A DNA stretch of 36,510 nucleotides from Acidobacteriota bacterium (GTDB lineage: Bacteria; Acidobacteriota; Blastocatellia; RBC074), in assembly GCA_018268995.1 (NCBI GenBank), contig JAFDVL010000044.1, positions 1 through 36,510 of the forward strand, given 5' to 3'. A program made the position numbers and the translations under genes. The notes beneath the pieces are model-generated. The model saw only the letters and a program-made list of their open reading frames with translations. It searched no databases and was not told where the DNA came from. This document shows positions 17,396 to 24,045 of this stretch, in pieces (position 1 is the stretch's first letter; each line of letters starts with the position of its first letter).

Positions 17396-18052
17396 CTATT
17401 TTCCTTTTTGGTTTCGATACGTCTGAATGGCGTTTTCCAATCCAAGCCGAGGGCTGCTTAACACAGGGATTGGCAAATCGCCGCATAAGGCTGCCGCGCC
17501 AGCCATTGAAGCCTGTGCCAGCACGATCACATCGCCGGTTGAAGCGACCTTGCGCAACTCTTCGGCGATGTCAGCAAAGTAAGCATCCTGATCTCCGGCG
17601 ACAAATTTCGGCCACGCCGACGCGCACAAAACCTCAATGAGTTCGACCTCTTTCCCCGCCTGTTTTGCAGCATCCAAAATCAATTCGCGCGTCGGCTGGA
17701 GCGTACTGACCAACGCGGCGGCAACAATAATTCGACTCCCGGTGTTCACTGCTTTTTCGGCCATCGCCCGATCCACACGTTGCACGGGTTTGTCCGTAAA
17801 CGCGCGCGTGGCTTCGGCGCAATCGCCAATCGTGGAGCAGGTACAAAGCACCACATCACTTCCGGCATTAACCGCATCAAGGATCGTGTTCGTCACACGC
17901 TGTTGGATTTGTTGTGTGATCCCAGTTTCACGGACTTCTGGCAGGATCGTTTCGTCTACGATATGCCGCACCGGAATATCGGGCGCGATTTCCTGAAGCA
18001 AGGCAGCAAACAAAGGTTCGTTTGTCGCTGCAGTATGAAACAAAGTGAGCAT
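17396..18052 (-). CDS. Asp/Glu/hydantoin racemase-family protein
   Basis: The 218-residue cytoplasmic protein has the family size (about 220) and paired active-site cysteines: CTCSTIGD (Cys70/Cys72) in the first half and EVLCASAWPKF (Cys143) in the second. FHTAATNEPLF at the start and VLAQASMAG plus PVLSSPRLGLENAI at the end also fit. The ATG at 18052 follows ACGGAGAATTT. Enzymes of this family racemise aspartate, glutamate or hydantoins, or act as maleate isomerases and decarboxylases, using two cysteines. It heads a minus-strand operon with the PHP hydrolase and the amidase. Hydantoin racemase beside an N-carbamoyl hydrolase would make sense as a pathway, but no hydantoinase is seen. Confidence 0.85.
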   Translation of the reverse strand: MLTLFHTAATNEPLFAALLQEIAPDIPVRHIVDETILPEVRETGITQQIQQRVTNTILDAVNAGSDVVLCTCSTIGDCAEATRAFTDKPVQRVDRAMAEKAVNTGSRIIVAAALVSTLQPTRELILDAAKQAGKEVELIEVLCASAWPKFVAGDQDAYFADIAEELRKVASTGDVIVLAQASMAGAAALCGDLPIPVLSSPRLGLENAIQTYRNQKGK

Positions 18053-18160
18053 AAATTCTCCGTGGTGAAATTTTCCGAGAGGATATGCGATGCAGGCGAT
18101 TTTCGCCAGTACCCAAAGAGTGCAGCGACATAAGATTACGAAGGGAGTCATTTCACTGAC

Positions 18161-18400
18161 AGCCCGCTGCGAGCGGGCTTTTCCCCCTGCCTTTCGCAGG
18201 CCAGCCGTTTGACGGCTGGTCACAGACGCGAGTGTCTGGTAACAGCCCGTATGAACGGGCTTCAGGCGCAGGCTTAAGCCGATTACCTCCAAGAACGCTG
18301 AAGCGCTCTGTTTCGTCGCGGCATATCAGACACCAGCCGTTAAACGGCTGGCCTCGCAAGCAATCGGACAAGGCCGATCAATCGGCTTAATACGATCTTC
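18161..18400. repeat. Cluster of short perfect hairpins between divergent genes
   Basis: At least five small hairpins follow each other: AGCCCGC/GCGGGCT (18161-18179), CCTGC/GCAGG (18186-18200), CCAGCCG/CGGCTGG (18201-18219), AGCCCGT/ACGGGCT (18244-18261) and CCAGCCGT/ACGGCTGG (18333-18351). Two stem types (AGCCCG and CCAGCCG) alternate, with loops of 3-5 bases. The gap 18053-18582 lies between divergent starts and otherwise shows no gene. A 72-codon open frame in it is only the translation of the hairpins. The role could be DNA structure, protein binding or remnant mobile DNA. Confidence 0.85.
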
Positions 18401-18582
18401 TCAGTTACGCACAACTGCATGCTGCACACATCTTGCCTCAAATGAACATCGCCCTTTTACAAGCTTTCTTCATAGATTTTACCCACAGAATGCTGCGCAC
18501 TCAGAGGAATCATGGACAAATCAAACAGGAAATTGTACTTTCCCCTCGCTGGTCACAAAATTTCCAAATTGAGATAAATCTT

Positions 18583-20592
18583 ATGAAAACTTTAAGCACC
18601 GCCCTGTCTTCAATCGTAGTCCTGACAGCCTTGCTGCTGGCTTTCTGGACGACGACACAGCCGCGAATTGCTATGGCGCAAGGCAACTCCATCACCGTGC
18701 AGGTTGATAAACCCGGCGCGGCGATTTCGCCTTCGATGTTCGGCGTGTTTTTTGAAGACATCAACTTTGGCGCGGACGGCGGCATCTATCCTGAACGCAT
18801 CAAGAATCGTTCGTTTGAGTTTACGAACGCATTGATGGGATGGAAAAAGCTGGAACGAAGCGGCGCGAAAGGCAATGTCACTATTCAGGAACAGGAACCG
18901 CTGAACACGACCACGCCGCATTATTTGCGACTACAGGTCGAAGCGGCAGGCGAAGGCTTTGGCATCACCAATGAAGGCTTTCGCGGCATTGGCGTGCAAC
19001 AGGGCGCTTCGTACTCATTTTCAGTTTTTGCGCGTCGAACCGAAGGCACGCCGACATTGCGCATCGAACTCGTTTCCGCCAATGGGCAACGCCTCGGTCA
19101 GGCAAAGCTCAGCGGATTTACAAATCAATGGAAAAAACAGGCTGTCACCTTGCGCGCTTCGGCAACGGACGCCAAGGCACAACTGAACGTTTTGGTCGAA
19201 GGGAAAGGGACGCTTGATTTGGATATGGTTTCGCTGTTTCCACAGGACACCTGGAAGAAACGTCCGAATGGCTTACGCGCCGATCTGGTCAAGTTGCTGT
19301 CTGACATGAAGCCGGGCTTTGTGCGCTTTCCCGGCGGCTGCATTGTCGAGGGGCGCAATCTGGAAGAACGCTATCAATGGAAAAATACGATTGGCGATGT
19401 GGCGGATCGCAAGTTGCTGATCAATCGCTGGAACATGGAATTTCGCTCACGAAATCCAGCGCGCGCGCCCGAAGATTATTTTCAATCTTTCGGCCTCGGC
19501 TTTTTTGAATACTTCCAGCTTTGCGATGACATCGGCGCAGAACCGCTGCCGATCATCAATTGCGGGATGGCGTGCCAATTCAACACCAAGGAACTAGCGC
19601 CGCTCGATCAACTTGATCCGTACATTCAGGACGCGCTGGATTTGATCGAATTTGCCAATGGCTCCATTGTCACACCATGGGGCAAGAAACGCGCGGCGTT
19701 GGGACATCCTGCGCCGTTCAATCTGAAAATGATCGGCGTTGGCAATGAGCAATGGGGACCGCAATACATCGAACGCTACGAGCAATTTGCCAAAGTGCTG
19801 AAAGCGAAATATCCGAACATCCAACTCATCACCAGCGCTGGCCCCGATCCGGGCGATGAGCGGTTCAAGTTCTTGTGGGAAAAGCTGCGCGAACAAAAAG
19901 CCGACATCGTGGACGAGCACTTTTACAAACCGCCGAAATGGTTTTACGACAACGTGCATCGCTACGACAATTACCCGCGCACCGGCCCGAAAGTGTTTGC
20001 CGGAGAATATGCTTCGCACGTTCCGGTGCAAGGCCGGCCTGACCGCCCGAACAACTGGGAAGCCGGATTGTCTGAAGCTGCGCTCATCACAGGATTGGAA
20101 CGCAACGCGGATGTCGTGGTGATGGCTTCATACGCGCCGCTCTTTGCGCACGTGGACGCGTGGCAATGGTCGCCGAATTTGATTTGGTTCGATAACTTGC
20201 GCTCGGTCGGCACGCCCAGCTATTACGTGCAAAAACTTTTCAGCACGAATCGCGGCACTACCGTTTTGCCTGTGCAACTGGAAGGAAATCCGACTGATCT
20301 TTTTGCCAGCGCTTCGTACGATAAGACTGCGAGCGAAGTCATTGTGAAAGTGGTCAACACGGCGACAACAGCTAAGCCGCTGAATCTGAATCTGACCGGA
20401 GCCGGAAAAATGGGGACACGCGGAAAGGTATTTGAGCTAGCTAGTACTGACCTCAAAACAGAAAATACTTTGAATGAACCAACGAAAATCGCGCCTGTTG
20501 AAAAATCGCTGTCCGTTTCATCGAACCGCATTTCCTACTCGCTCGCGCCGCAATCCTTAACTGTGTTGCGTGTGCCGTGCTCAGGTCGTTAG
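18583..20592 (+). CDS. Secreted GH51-family alpha-L-arabinofuranosidase
   Basis: The 669-residue product starts at ATG 18583 with a signal peptide (about residues 1-32, ending RIAMAQ). An N-terminal segment matches the family start (GVFFEDINFGADGGIYPERI). A carbohydrate-binding beta-sandwich-like region covers about 85-215. The catalytic TIM barrel runs about 225-560, with GFVRFPGGCIVEG, the acid/base Glu389 in GVGNEQWG and the nucleophile Glu475 in FAGEYASH. A C-terminal beta domain follows. The enzyme removes terminal arabinofuranosyl groups from arabinoxylan, arabinan or arabinogalactan outside the cytoplasm. The frame is open upstream to a TTG at 18433 but that would hide the signal peptide. 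No strong ribosome binding site is seen. It is a single-gene unit between hairpin clusters. Confidence 0.93.
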   Translation: MKTLSTALSSIVVLTALLLAFWTTTQPRIAMAQGNSITVQVDKPGAAISPSMFGVFFEDINFGADGGIYPERIKNRSFEFTNALMGWKKLERSGAKGNVTIQEQEPLNTTTPHYLRLQVEAAGEGFGITNEGFRGIGVQQGASYSFSVFARRTEGTPTLRIELVSANGQRLGQAKLSGFTNQWKKQAVTLRASATDAKAQLNVLVEGKGTLDLDMVSLFPQDTWKKRPNGLRADLVKLLSDMKPGFVRFPGGCIVEGRNLEERYQWKNTIGDVADRKLLINRWNMEFRSRNPARAPEDYFQSFGLGFFEYFQLCDDIGAEPLPIINCGMACQFNTKELAPLDQLDPYIQDALDLIEFANGSIVTPWGKKRAALGHPAPFNLKMIGVGNEQWGPQYIERYEQFAKVLKAKYPNIQLITSAGPDPGDERFKFLWEKLREQKADIVDEHFYKPPKWFYDNVHRYDNYPRTGPKVFAGEYASHVPVQGRPDRPNNWEAGLSEAALITGLERNADVVVMASYAPLFAHVDAWQWSPNLIWFDNLRSVGTPSYYVQKLFSTNRGTTVLPVQLEGNPTDLFASASYDKTASEVIVKVVNTATTAKPLNLNLTGAGKMGTRGKVFELASTDLKTENTLNEPTKIAPVEKSLSVSSNRISYSLAPQSLTVLRVPCSGR

Positions 20593-20600
20593 AACGACAG

Positions 20601-20637
20601 GCGATGTAGGACAGGCAGGGTGCCTGTCCTACATCGC
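20601..20637. terminator. Perfect 17-bp hairpin after the GH51 gene
   Basis: GCGATGTAGGACAGGCA (20601-20617) pairs exactly with 20621-20637 around a GGG loop, eight bases after the stop codon. Such a stem would form readily in the mRNA and could end transcription or protect the 3' end, but no T-tract follows. It may instead be another member of the palindromic repeats. Confidence 0.6.
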
Positions 20638-20698
20638 GCACTTCAATGCTCAGCCCTTACGTGTACTGACAACCCAAGTTAGAAAGCTTGCTGCGGAG

Positions 20699-20761
20699 CA
20701 ACAAACAGGATGTTTGTTGTACATTGTCTGCGAAGATGTAGCGCAAACATCCTGTTTGCGC
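20699..20761. repeat. Two perfect mini-hairpins with complementary loops
   Basis: CAACAAACA-GGA-TGTTTGTTG (20699-20719) and GCGCAAACA-TCC-TGTTTGCGC (20741-20761) are each perfect 9-bp hairpins. Their loops, GGA and TCC, and the inner stem bases are reverse complements. The pair can therefore also fold into one longer hairpin, or kiss through the loops. The same design is seen in the CCTGGGAGCGCA family. It lies between the 3' ends of the GH51 gene and the minus-strand peptide gene. Confidence 0.85.
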
Positions 20762-20785
20762 CTCCCACTTGACTTGTCAATACAC

Positions 20786-21067
20786 TTACGCAGTTGGCGC
20801 ACCCCCCGCATCCGTCACTTGAAACGAAGAACCAGAATCATTCATTGATTTCTGCCCCTGGATCGCCTGCAACAGTGTTTCAGGCGGCCCGCCCGCATCG
20901 CTGGCATTCGTACTGAAATCCATTGAAGCCGCCTGCATCAGTGAAGTGGCAGGTGGCCCAGCGTCAATCGAATTTATTGTGCTACCAGGTGTAGAGAAAC
21001 TGCTCACGCCTGCGGTAGCAGAAGCAGCAGCCGCTTTTACATCAGAATCTTCGATAATAATTCTCAC
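20786..21067 (-). CDS. Small protein with three DAG(G)xP motifs, possible substrate or precursor peptide
   Basis: This product has 93 residues, starting with GTG. The start is well supported: TAGGAGG overlaps the stop codon of the previous gene and lies 6 bases upstream. It begins MRIIIEDSDV, then becomes low-complexity, rich in Ala, Ser, Thr and Gly. Three similar units follow: IDAGPPATSLMQA (34-46), SDAGGPPETLLQA (56-68) and TDAGGAPTA at the very C-terminus (85-93). There is no signal peptide, cysteine or membrane segment. It is the last gene of the S8 protease operon, so it may be a protease substrate, a modified-peptide precursor with a leader and repeated units, or a structural partner. 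I do not recognise the family; function is inferred only from position and repeats. Confidence 0.78.
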   Translation of the reverse strand: MRIIIEDSDVKAAAASATAGVSSFSTPGSTINSIDAGPPATSLMQAASMDFSTNASDAGGPPETLLQAIQGQKSMNDSGSSFQVTDAGGAPTA

Positions 21068-21077
21068 GTTGCACCTC

Positions 21078-21332
21078 CTAATTCAGCACCGCATAGCGGG
21101 CTTCGATGTTGACGGGTTGAGATGTCATGTTGCGAATGTTGACCCAGTACGTGATGTACTGGGGCGTGGCGCGTTCCACTTCAACATCCCAGTCAATTTG
21201 CGGCGCACCGGATTGCGGTGAAGTCGGAACGACATTCCACGCGACGTGCCAGGTTTCCGGCCAGTTATAGGTAAACCAACGTTGAGTTGCATTCGGCGCA
21301 ACTGTTCCAGTGAATTGAACTCCGACTCTCAT
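21078..21332 (-). CDS. Free-standing copy of the protease C-terminal beta-rich domain
   Basis: The 84-residue product is almost entirely one domain, rich in aromatic and beta-strand residues (RWFTYNWP, WHVAWNVVPT, DVEVERATPQYITYWV, IEARYAVL). By hand alignment about 50 of 81 positions equal the last 83 residues of the adjacent S8 protease, so it arose by duplication of that domain. ATG 21332 is preceded by AAGGAGAAAAAATC, 48 bases after the protease stop codon. There is no signal peptide. It may bind the same partner as the protease domain, act in trans as inhibitor, adaptor or chaperone, or assemble with it. The domain family is not one I recognise. Confidence 0.82.
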   Translation of the reverse strand: MRVGVQFTGTVAPNATQRWFTYNWPETWHVAWNVVPTSPQSGAPQIDWDVEVERATPQYITYWVNIRNMTSQPVNIEARYAVLN

Positions 21333-21380
21333 GATTTTTTCTCCTTAAAAGTTAATTTGGTTAGTGATTGAAATTGGGTC

Positions 21381-23195
21381 TTACCAGCCCAGAACTCCAT
21401 AACGCGCTTCGATGTCACAAGCAGCGTTACTAACATTGGTGATACTGATCCAGTACGTGATGTATTGATCGGTTGCGCGTTCGACCTGCACATCAAATTT
21501 GATTTGCGGGCCACCGGGACGAACCGTAGTGGGAACAACCGTCCACATCACATGCCAGTGCGCTGGCCAGTTGTAGGTGAACCAGCGGCGCGTTGCTCCC
21601 GCCGGAACATTGCCACGAAATTGCACGCCAACCCACGGCGTCACCGTGCCGATGACCTGTGCGATCATCTGCCGTAAGTTTGGACGATTGCCGATGCGTT
21701 GCGTCACGGGTCTACCCGGCGCGGCCTGTTGTGGCGATCCCGTGCTGCGAAGCAAATCACGGGCACGCGCGGGCGTCAGTGGAATGCGGCCTCTCGCCTT
21801 CAGGACGCCTTGCACACAGGCTAGTGCACCAACGACGATTGGCGAAGCGCTTGATGTGCCACTGAATTGATCGGTGTAATGCAATTTGTTATCGCCACCA
21901 CCTTGTAAGTCGCCATATCCCGTCGTCGTGACTTCCCACCCCCAGCCTTGCGCGTCAATGCAGGCACCAAAGTTTGAGAAACCGCAACGCGCGCGATCCA
22001 CATAGACTTCACCTGTATTGGGCTGTTGCAGGCGTCCATGTGTGCCCGAAGGCGGATTGCCTGCGCCCACCAGCACAGCTCCGCACTGCGGATTATTTCG
22101 ATTGAAAGGATTCGTCCAGGTAGCGGGGAAACCAGGAGGCCGCGTACTGTAAATTGGATCATCCAGATTCTCGGCTCCGTTACCTGCGGCTTCGACCACG
22201 ATGATACCTTTGTTGGAAGCATAGCGAATCGCAGCGAAATCATCAGGCCACCATTCAATCCCGACGTAGCCCCGCTGATCGGCTCTCCCCATAAATCCAA
22301 AGCGTGGGCCTGCGCGGTGAATTTCCAACAGGATGATGTCGCCTGGGCTGAGCTTATCCGCAGCCGCACGAATCACAGTGGCTGTCGGCATCGAAAAAGC
22401 TGCGGCACTGAACATTGCATCCGGTGCGATTCCGGTAATGCCAATGGTATTCAGATCCCCGCTGATTTCTCCCGCAACAGCAGTGCCGTGATTGATGTCA
22501 GACGATGCAGTTCCCACGACCACTCCGCCTTGATTCAGCTTCAGATCTTCGTGGGTAAACAGCCAGCCCCACTCACAATCAATGATTTTCACGCCCGCAC
22601 CGCGTCCACCCGCCAGTGTCCAGGCATACTGAGCGTCAATGCCGACCGGAGCGGCATTCAGATATGCCTGACGCGCAACGAAATTCGGCGTTGCGGGTGG
22701 CGCTTCTTCCATTGCAGGCATCATTTGATTCAGAATTTGGCTGACGTCTTCCGCCTGTTGGCGCGCGCCTGTCACAGCCAATTCGGCAGGCGGCTTCACA
22801 TACGCCGCCTCGATTTGTGGTTGTCGTCGTAATCTTGAAGCCAACTCCTCCAGCCGATCATCCGACGCCTGCACGTGATAAAAAACAGAAAGGTCCGGCA
22901 ATTCATCGGTTGAACTGCCCGGTGCCATCATCGTCCGCGCTTCAGCCCTGAGGCGATCTTCATTTCCGAACAAGGGTTGGAGCGTGATTTCCTCCTGACT
23001 TAAAAAGCTTGCCAGCCCCGAAACATCAATCCCACTCGCCGAGGCAATGCCATCGTGTGTCGCGCGCAGCTCAGCTTCTGGCTTTGCGATAACAATCAAT
23101 TCGCGTTCTCCACGAGGCGGATTTGGCATACCAGATGGATTGGTAGGCGTCATACCACTGCTGCGGGAAGACGATTTGCGATCTTTGAGAGACAT
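21381..23195 (-). CDS. Subtilisin-like (S8) serine protease with propeptide-like N-terminus and extra C-terminal domain
   Basis: The 604-residue protein has a Ser/Pro-rich start without signal peptide, then a propeptide-like region (about 31-140; ELIVIAKPEAELRA, ITLQPLF, IEAAYVKPPAEL). The S8 domain spans about 175-495 with an intact triad: Asp206 (VKIIDCEWGW), His236 (NHGTAVAGEI) and Ser448 (FSGTSSASP), plus oxyanion Asn339 (EAAGNGAEN). The C-terminal beta-rich domain (about 520-604) is duplicated in the next gene. AAAGGAGAAAATCTT precedes the ATG. The DCEWGW sequence around the catalytic Asp departs from the usual DTGI/DSGI of subtilisins. The apparent cytoplasmic location and the free-standing propeptide-like and C-terminal proteins beside it suggest a regulated intracellular protease or peptide maturase, not a digestive secreted enzyme. 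Confidence 0.9.
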   Translation of the reverse strand: MSLKDRKSSSRSSGMTPTNPSGMPNPPRGERELIVIAKPEAELRATHDGIASASGIDVSGLASFLSQEEITLQPLFGNEDRLRAEARTMMAPGSSTDELPDLSVFYHVQASDDRLEELASRLRRQPQIEAAYVKPPAELAVTGARQQAEDVSQILNQMMPAMEEAPPATPNFVARQAYLNAAPVGIDAQYAWTLAGGRGAGVKIIDCEWGWLFTHEDLKLNQGGVVVGTASSDINHGTAVAGEISGDLNTIGITGIAPDAMFSAAAFSMPTATVIRAAADKLSPGDIILLEIHRAGPRFGFMGRADQRGYVGIEWWPDDFAAIRYASNKGIIVVEAAGNGAENLDDPIYSTRPPGFPATWTNPFNRNNPQCGAVLVGAGNPPSGTHGRLQQPNTGEVYVDRARCGFSNFGACIDAQGWGWEVTTTGYGDLQGGGDNKLHYTDQFSGTSSASPIVVGALACVQGVLKARGRIPLTPARARDLLRSTGSPQQAAPGRPVTQRIGNRPNLRQMIAQVIGTVTPWVGVQFRGNVPAGATRRWFTYNWPAHWHVMWTVVPTTVRPGGPQIKFDVQVERATDQYITYWISITNVSNAACDIEARYGVLGW

Positions 23196-23248
23196 AAGAT
23201 TTTCTCCTTTGCGTGGTTAACCAAGAGACTGTTTATTAAGAAACATTT

Positions 23249-23521
23249 TCAAGGCATTTCGTCAGGAGGCTTACTGTAAGCAGCCTGCACAGCCCTGAGT
23301 GGTTGCAGTTGTTGAATAATCTGATCGGCAGTCGCCTGATCCGGCGCATCAATCCAAAACTGTGTCCGCAATTCAGGATCGGTGCTCTCTGGATGCAGGG
23401 GACGGAGCGTAATGCCGAGTCGGGAAAGGATTTGTCGTAATTCGTTAATTTCGGTGGATGGCGGACTACGTTCAGCCAATCCACGAGCAGCATCAGAGCG
23501 AAGATGTACGGTAATTTGCAT
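23249..23521 (-). CDS. Free-standing subtilisin-propeptide-like small protein
   Basis: The 90-residue product starts at ATG 23521 (MQITVHLRSDAARGL) after AGAAAGGGATACGTGT. A longer frame from 23572 has no better site. Its second half, with GITLRPLHP, then FWIDAPDQATADQIIQQL and AVQAAYSKPPDE, parallels the protease's own region with ITLQPLF, LSVFYHVQ and IEAAYVKPPAEL. This looks like the beta-alpha-beta fold of I9-type propeptides, which fold and inhibit subtilisins. It is the first gene of the operon, 53 bases before the protease. A free propeptide made first could act as chaperone or brake in trans. No signal peptide is seen. The similarity was judged by eye and should be checked structurally. 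Confidence 0.8.
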   Translation of the reverse strand: MQITVHLRSDAARGLAERSPPSTEINELRQILSRLGITLRPLHPESTDPELRTQFWIDAPDQATADQIIQQLQPLRAVQAAYSKPPDEMP

Positions 23522-23817
23522 ACACGTATCCCTTTCTGTCTTTCGCATTGTTAAGACAGCTACCACGGGCAATCTGATGAATGTCGTTTGAGAATTTCAG
23601 CCAACGTACCGGGGCTGAGAAATTGCGTTTTCTGAGCCTCAAACAAAGGGGATTTACAAAAGAGCGAGGGGGAGGAAATACAACGTGGGTCGTTCTGGGG
23701 TAAAGATGCTTATTTAATTTTACCGAAACGTACTTGGGCCACTTGCATTGATCGGTAGCAGCTAACCAGGGGAGTAAACACTCAATATTTGTGTTGATTG
23801 GCGTCTTAGCGGCGGCG
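23522..23817 (-). other. Long untranslated leader of the protease operon
   Basis: If the promoter at 23818-23845 is used, the transcript carries about 290 bases before the first gene. No convincing open frame, terminator or known riboswitch motif was found in it. The length invites a regulatory RNA or a second, weaker promoter nearer the gene. Confidence 0.4.
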
Positions 23818-23845
23818 ATTATATGCCCGTTGTAACTGGTGTCAA
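23818..23845 (-). promoter_or_regulatory. Full-consensus sigma-70-type promoter, TTGACA-16-TATAAT
   Basis: On the reverse strand TTGACA (23845-23840) and TATAAT (23823-23818) are separated by 16 bases. Both hexamers match the housekeeping consensus exactly; the spacer is one base below the optimum. Transcription would start near 23811 and run into the propeptide-protease operon. No other promoter this good was seen in the window. Confidence 0.6.
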
Positions 23846-23953
23846 TGAGGAATTTTTACATACTTTATGTTGTGCGCTTTTCCGCTTCCACCACTATACG
23901 CGGGAGTTCTGAGCAAGGAAGGCTGAGAGTAGAAAAAGTAAAAATGGAACAAG

Positions 23954-24024
23954 AAAAACGGGAGAGGTTTTGGCAGGCATCTTGCGCGCATTTATTCTGC
24001 GCTTCCCTGCTTCACCTCTCCCGT
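23954..24024 (-). terminator. Terminator-like hairpin after the minus-strand gene at 24046
   Basis: Read on the minus strand, ACGGGAGAGGT pairs with ACCTCTCCCGT, enclosing further partial pairing (GCAGG with CCTGC), and the stem is followed by TTTTTC. Stem plus T-run just downstream of the stop codon fits a Rho-independent terminator, although the loop is long. It would separate that gene from the protease operon further down on the same strand. Confidence 0.65.
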
Positions 24025-24045
24025 TGGCGTCTGCACGATTTTGCC

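Noticed and set aside
18153..18371. 72-codon minus-strand open frame
   Set aside because: It is the translation of the hairpin cluster; similar pseudo-proteins arise wherever such repeats are read.
18161..18400. Possible CRISPR array
   Set aside because: Stems are short, of two types and unevenly spaced; there are no identical direct repeats with unique spacers and no cas genes.
21381..23195. S8 protease as an ordinary secreted digestive subtilisin
   Set aside because: No signal peptide or membrane segment at the N-terminus, and the neighbouring small proteins lack them too.
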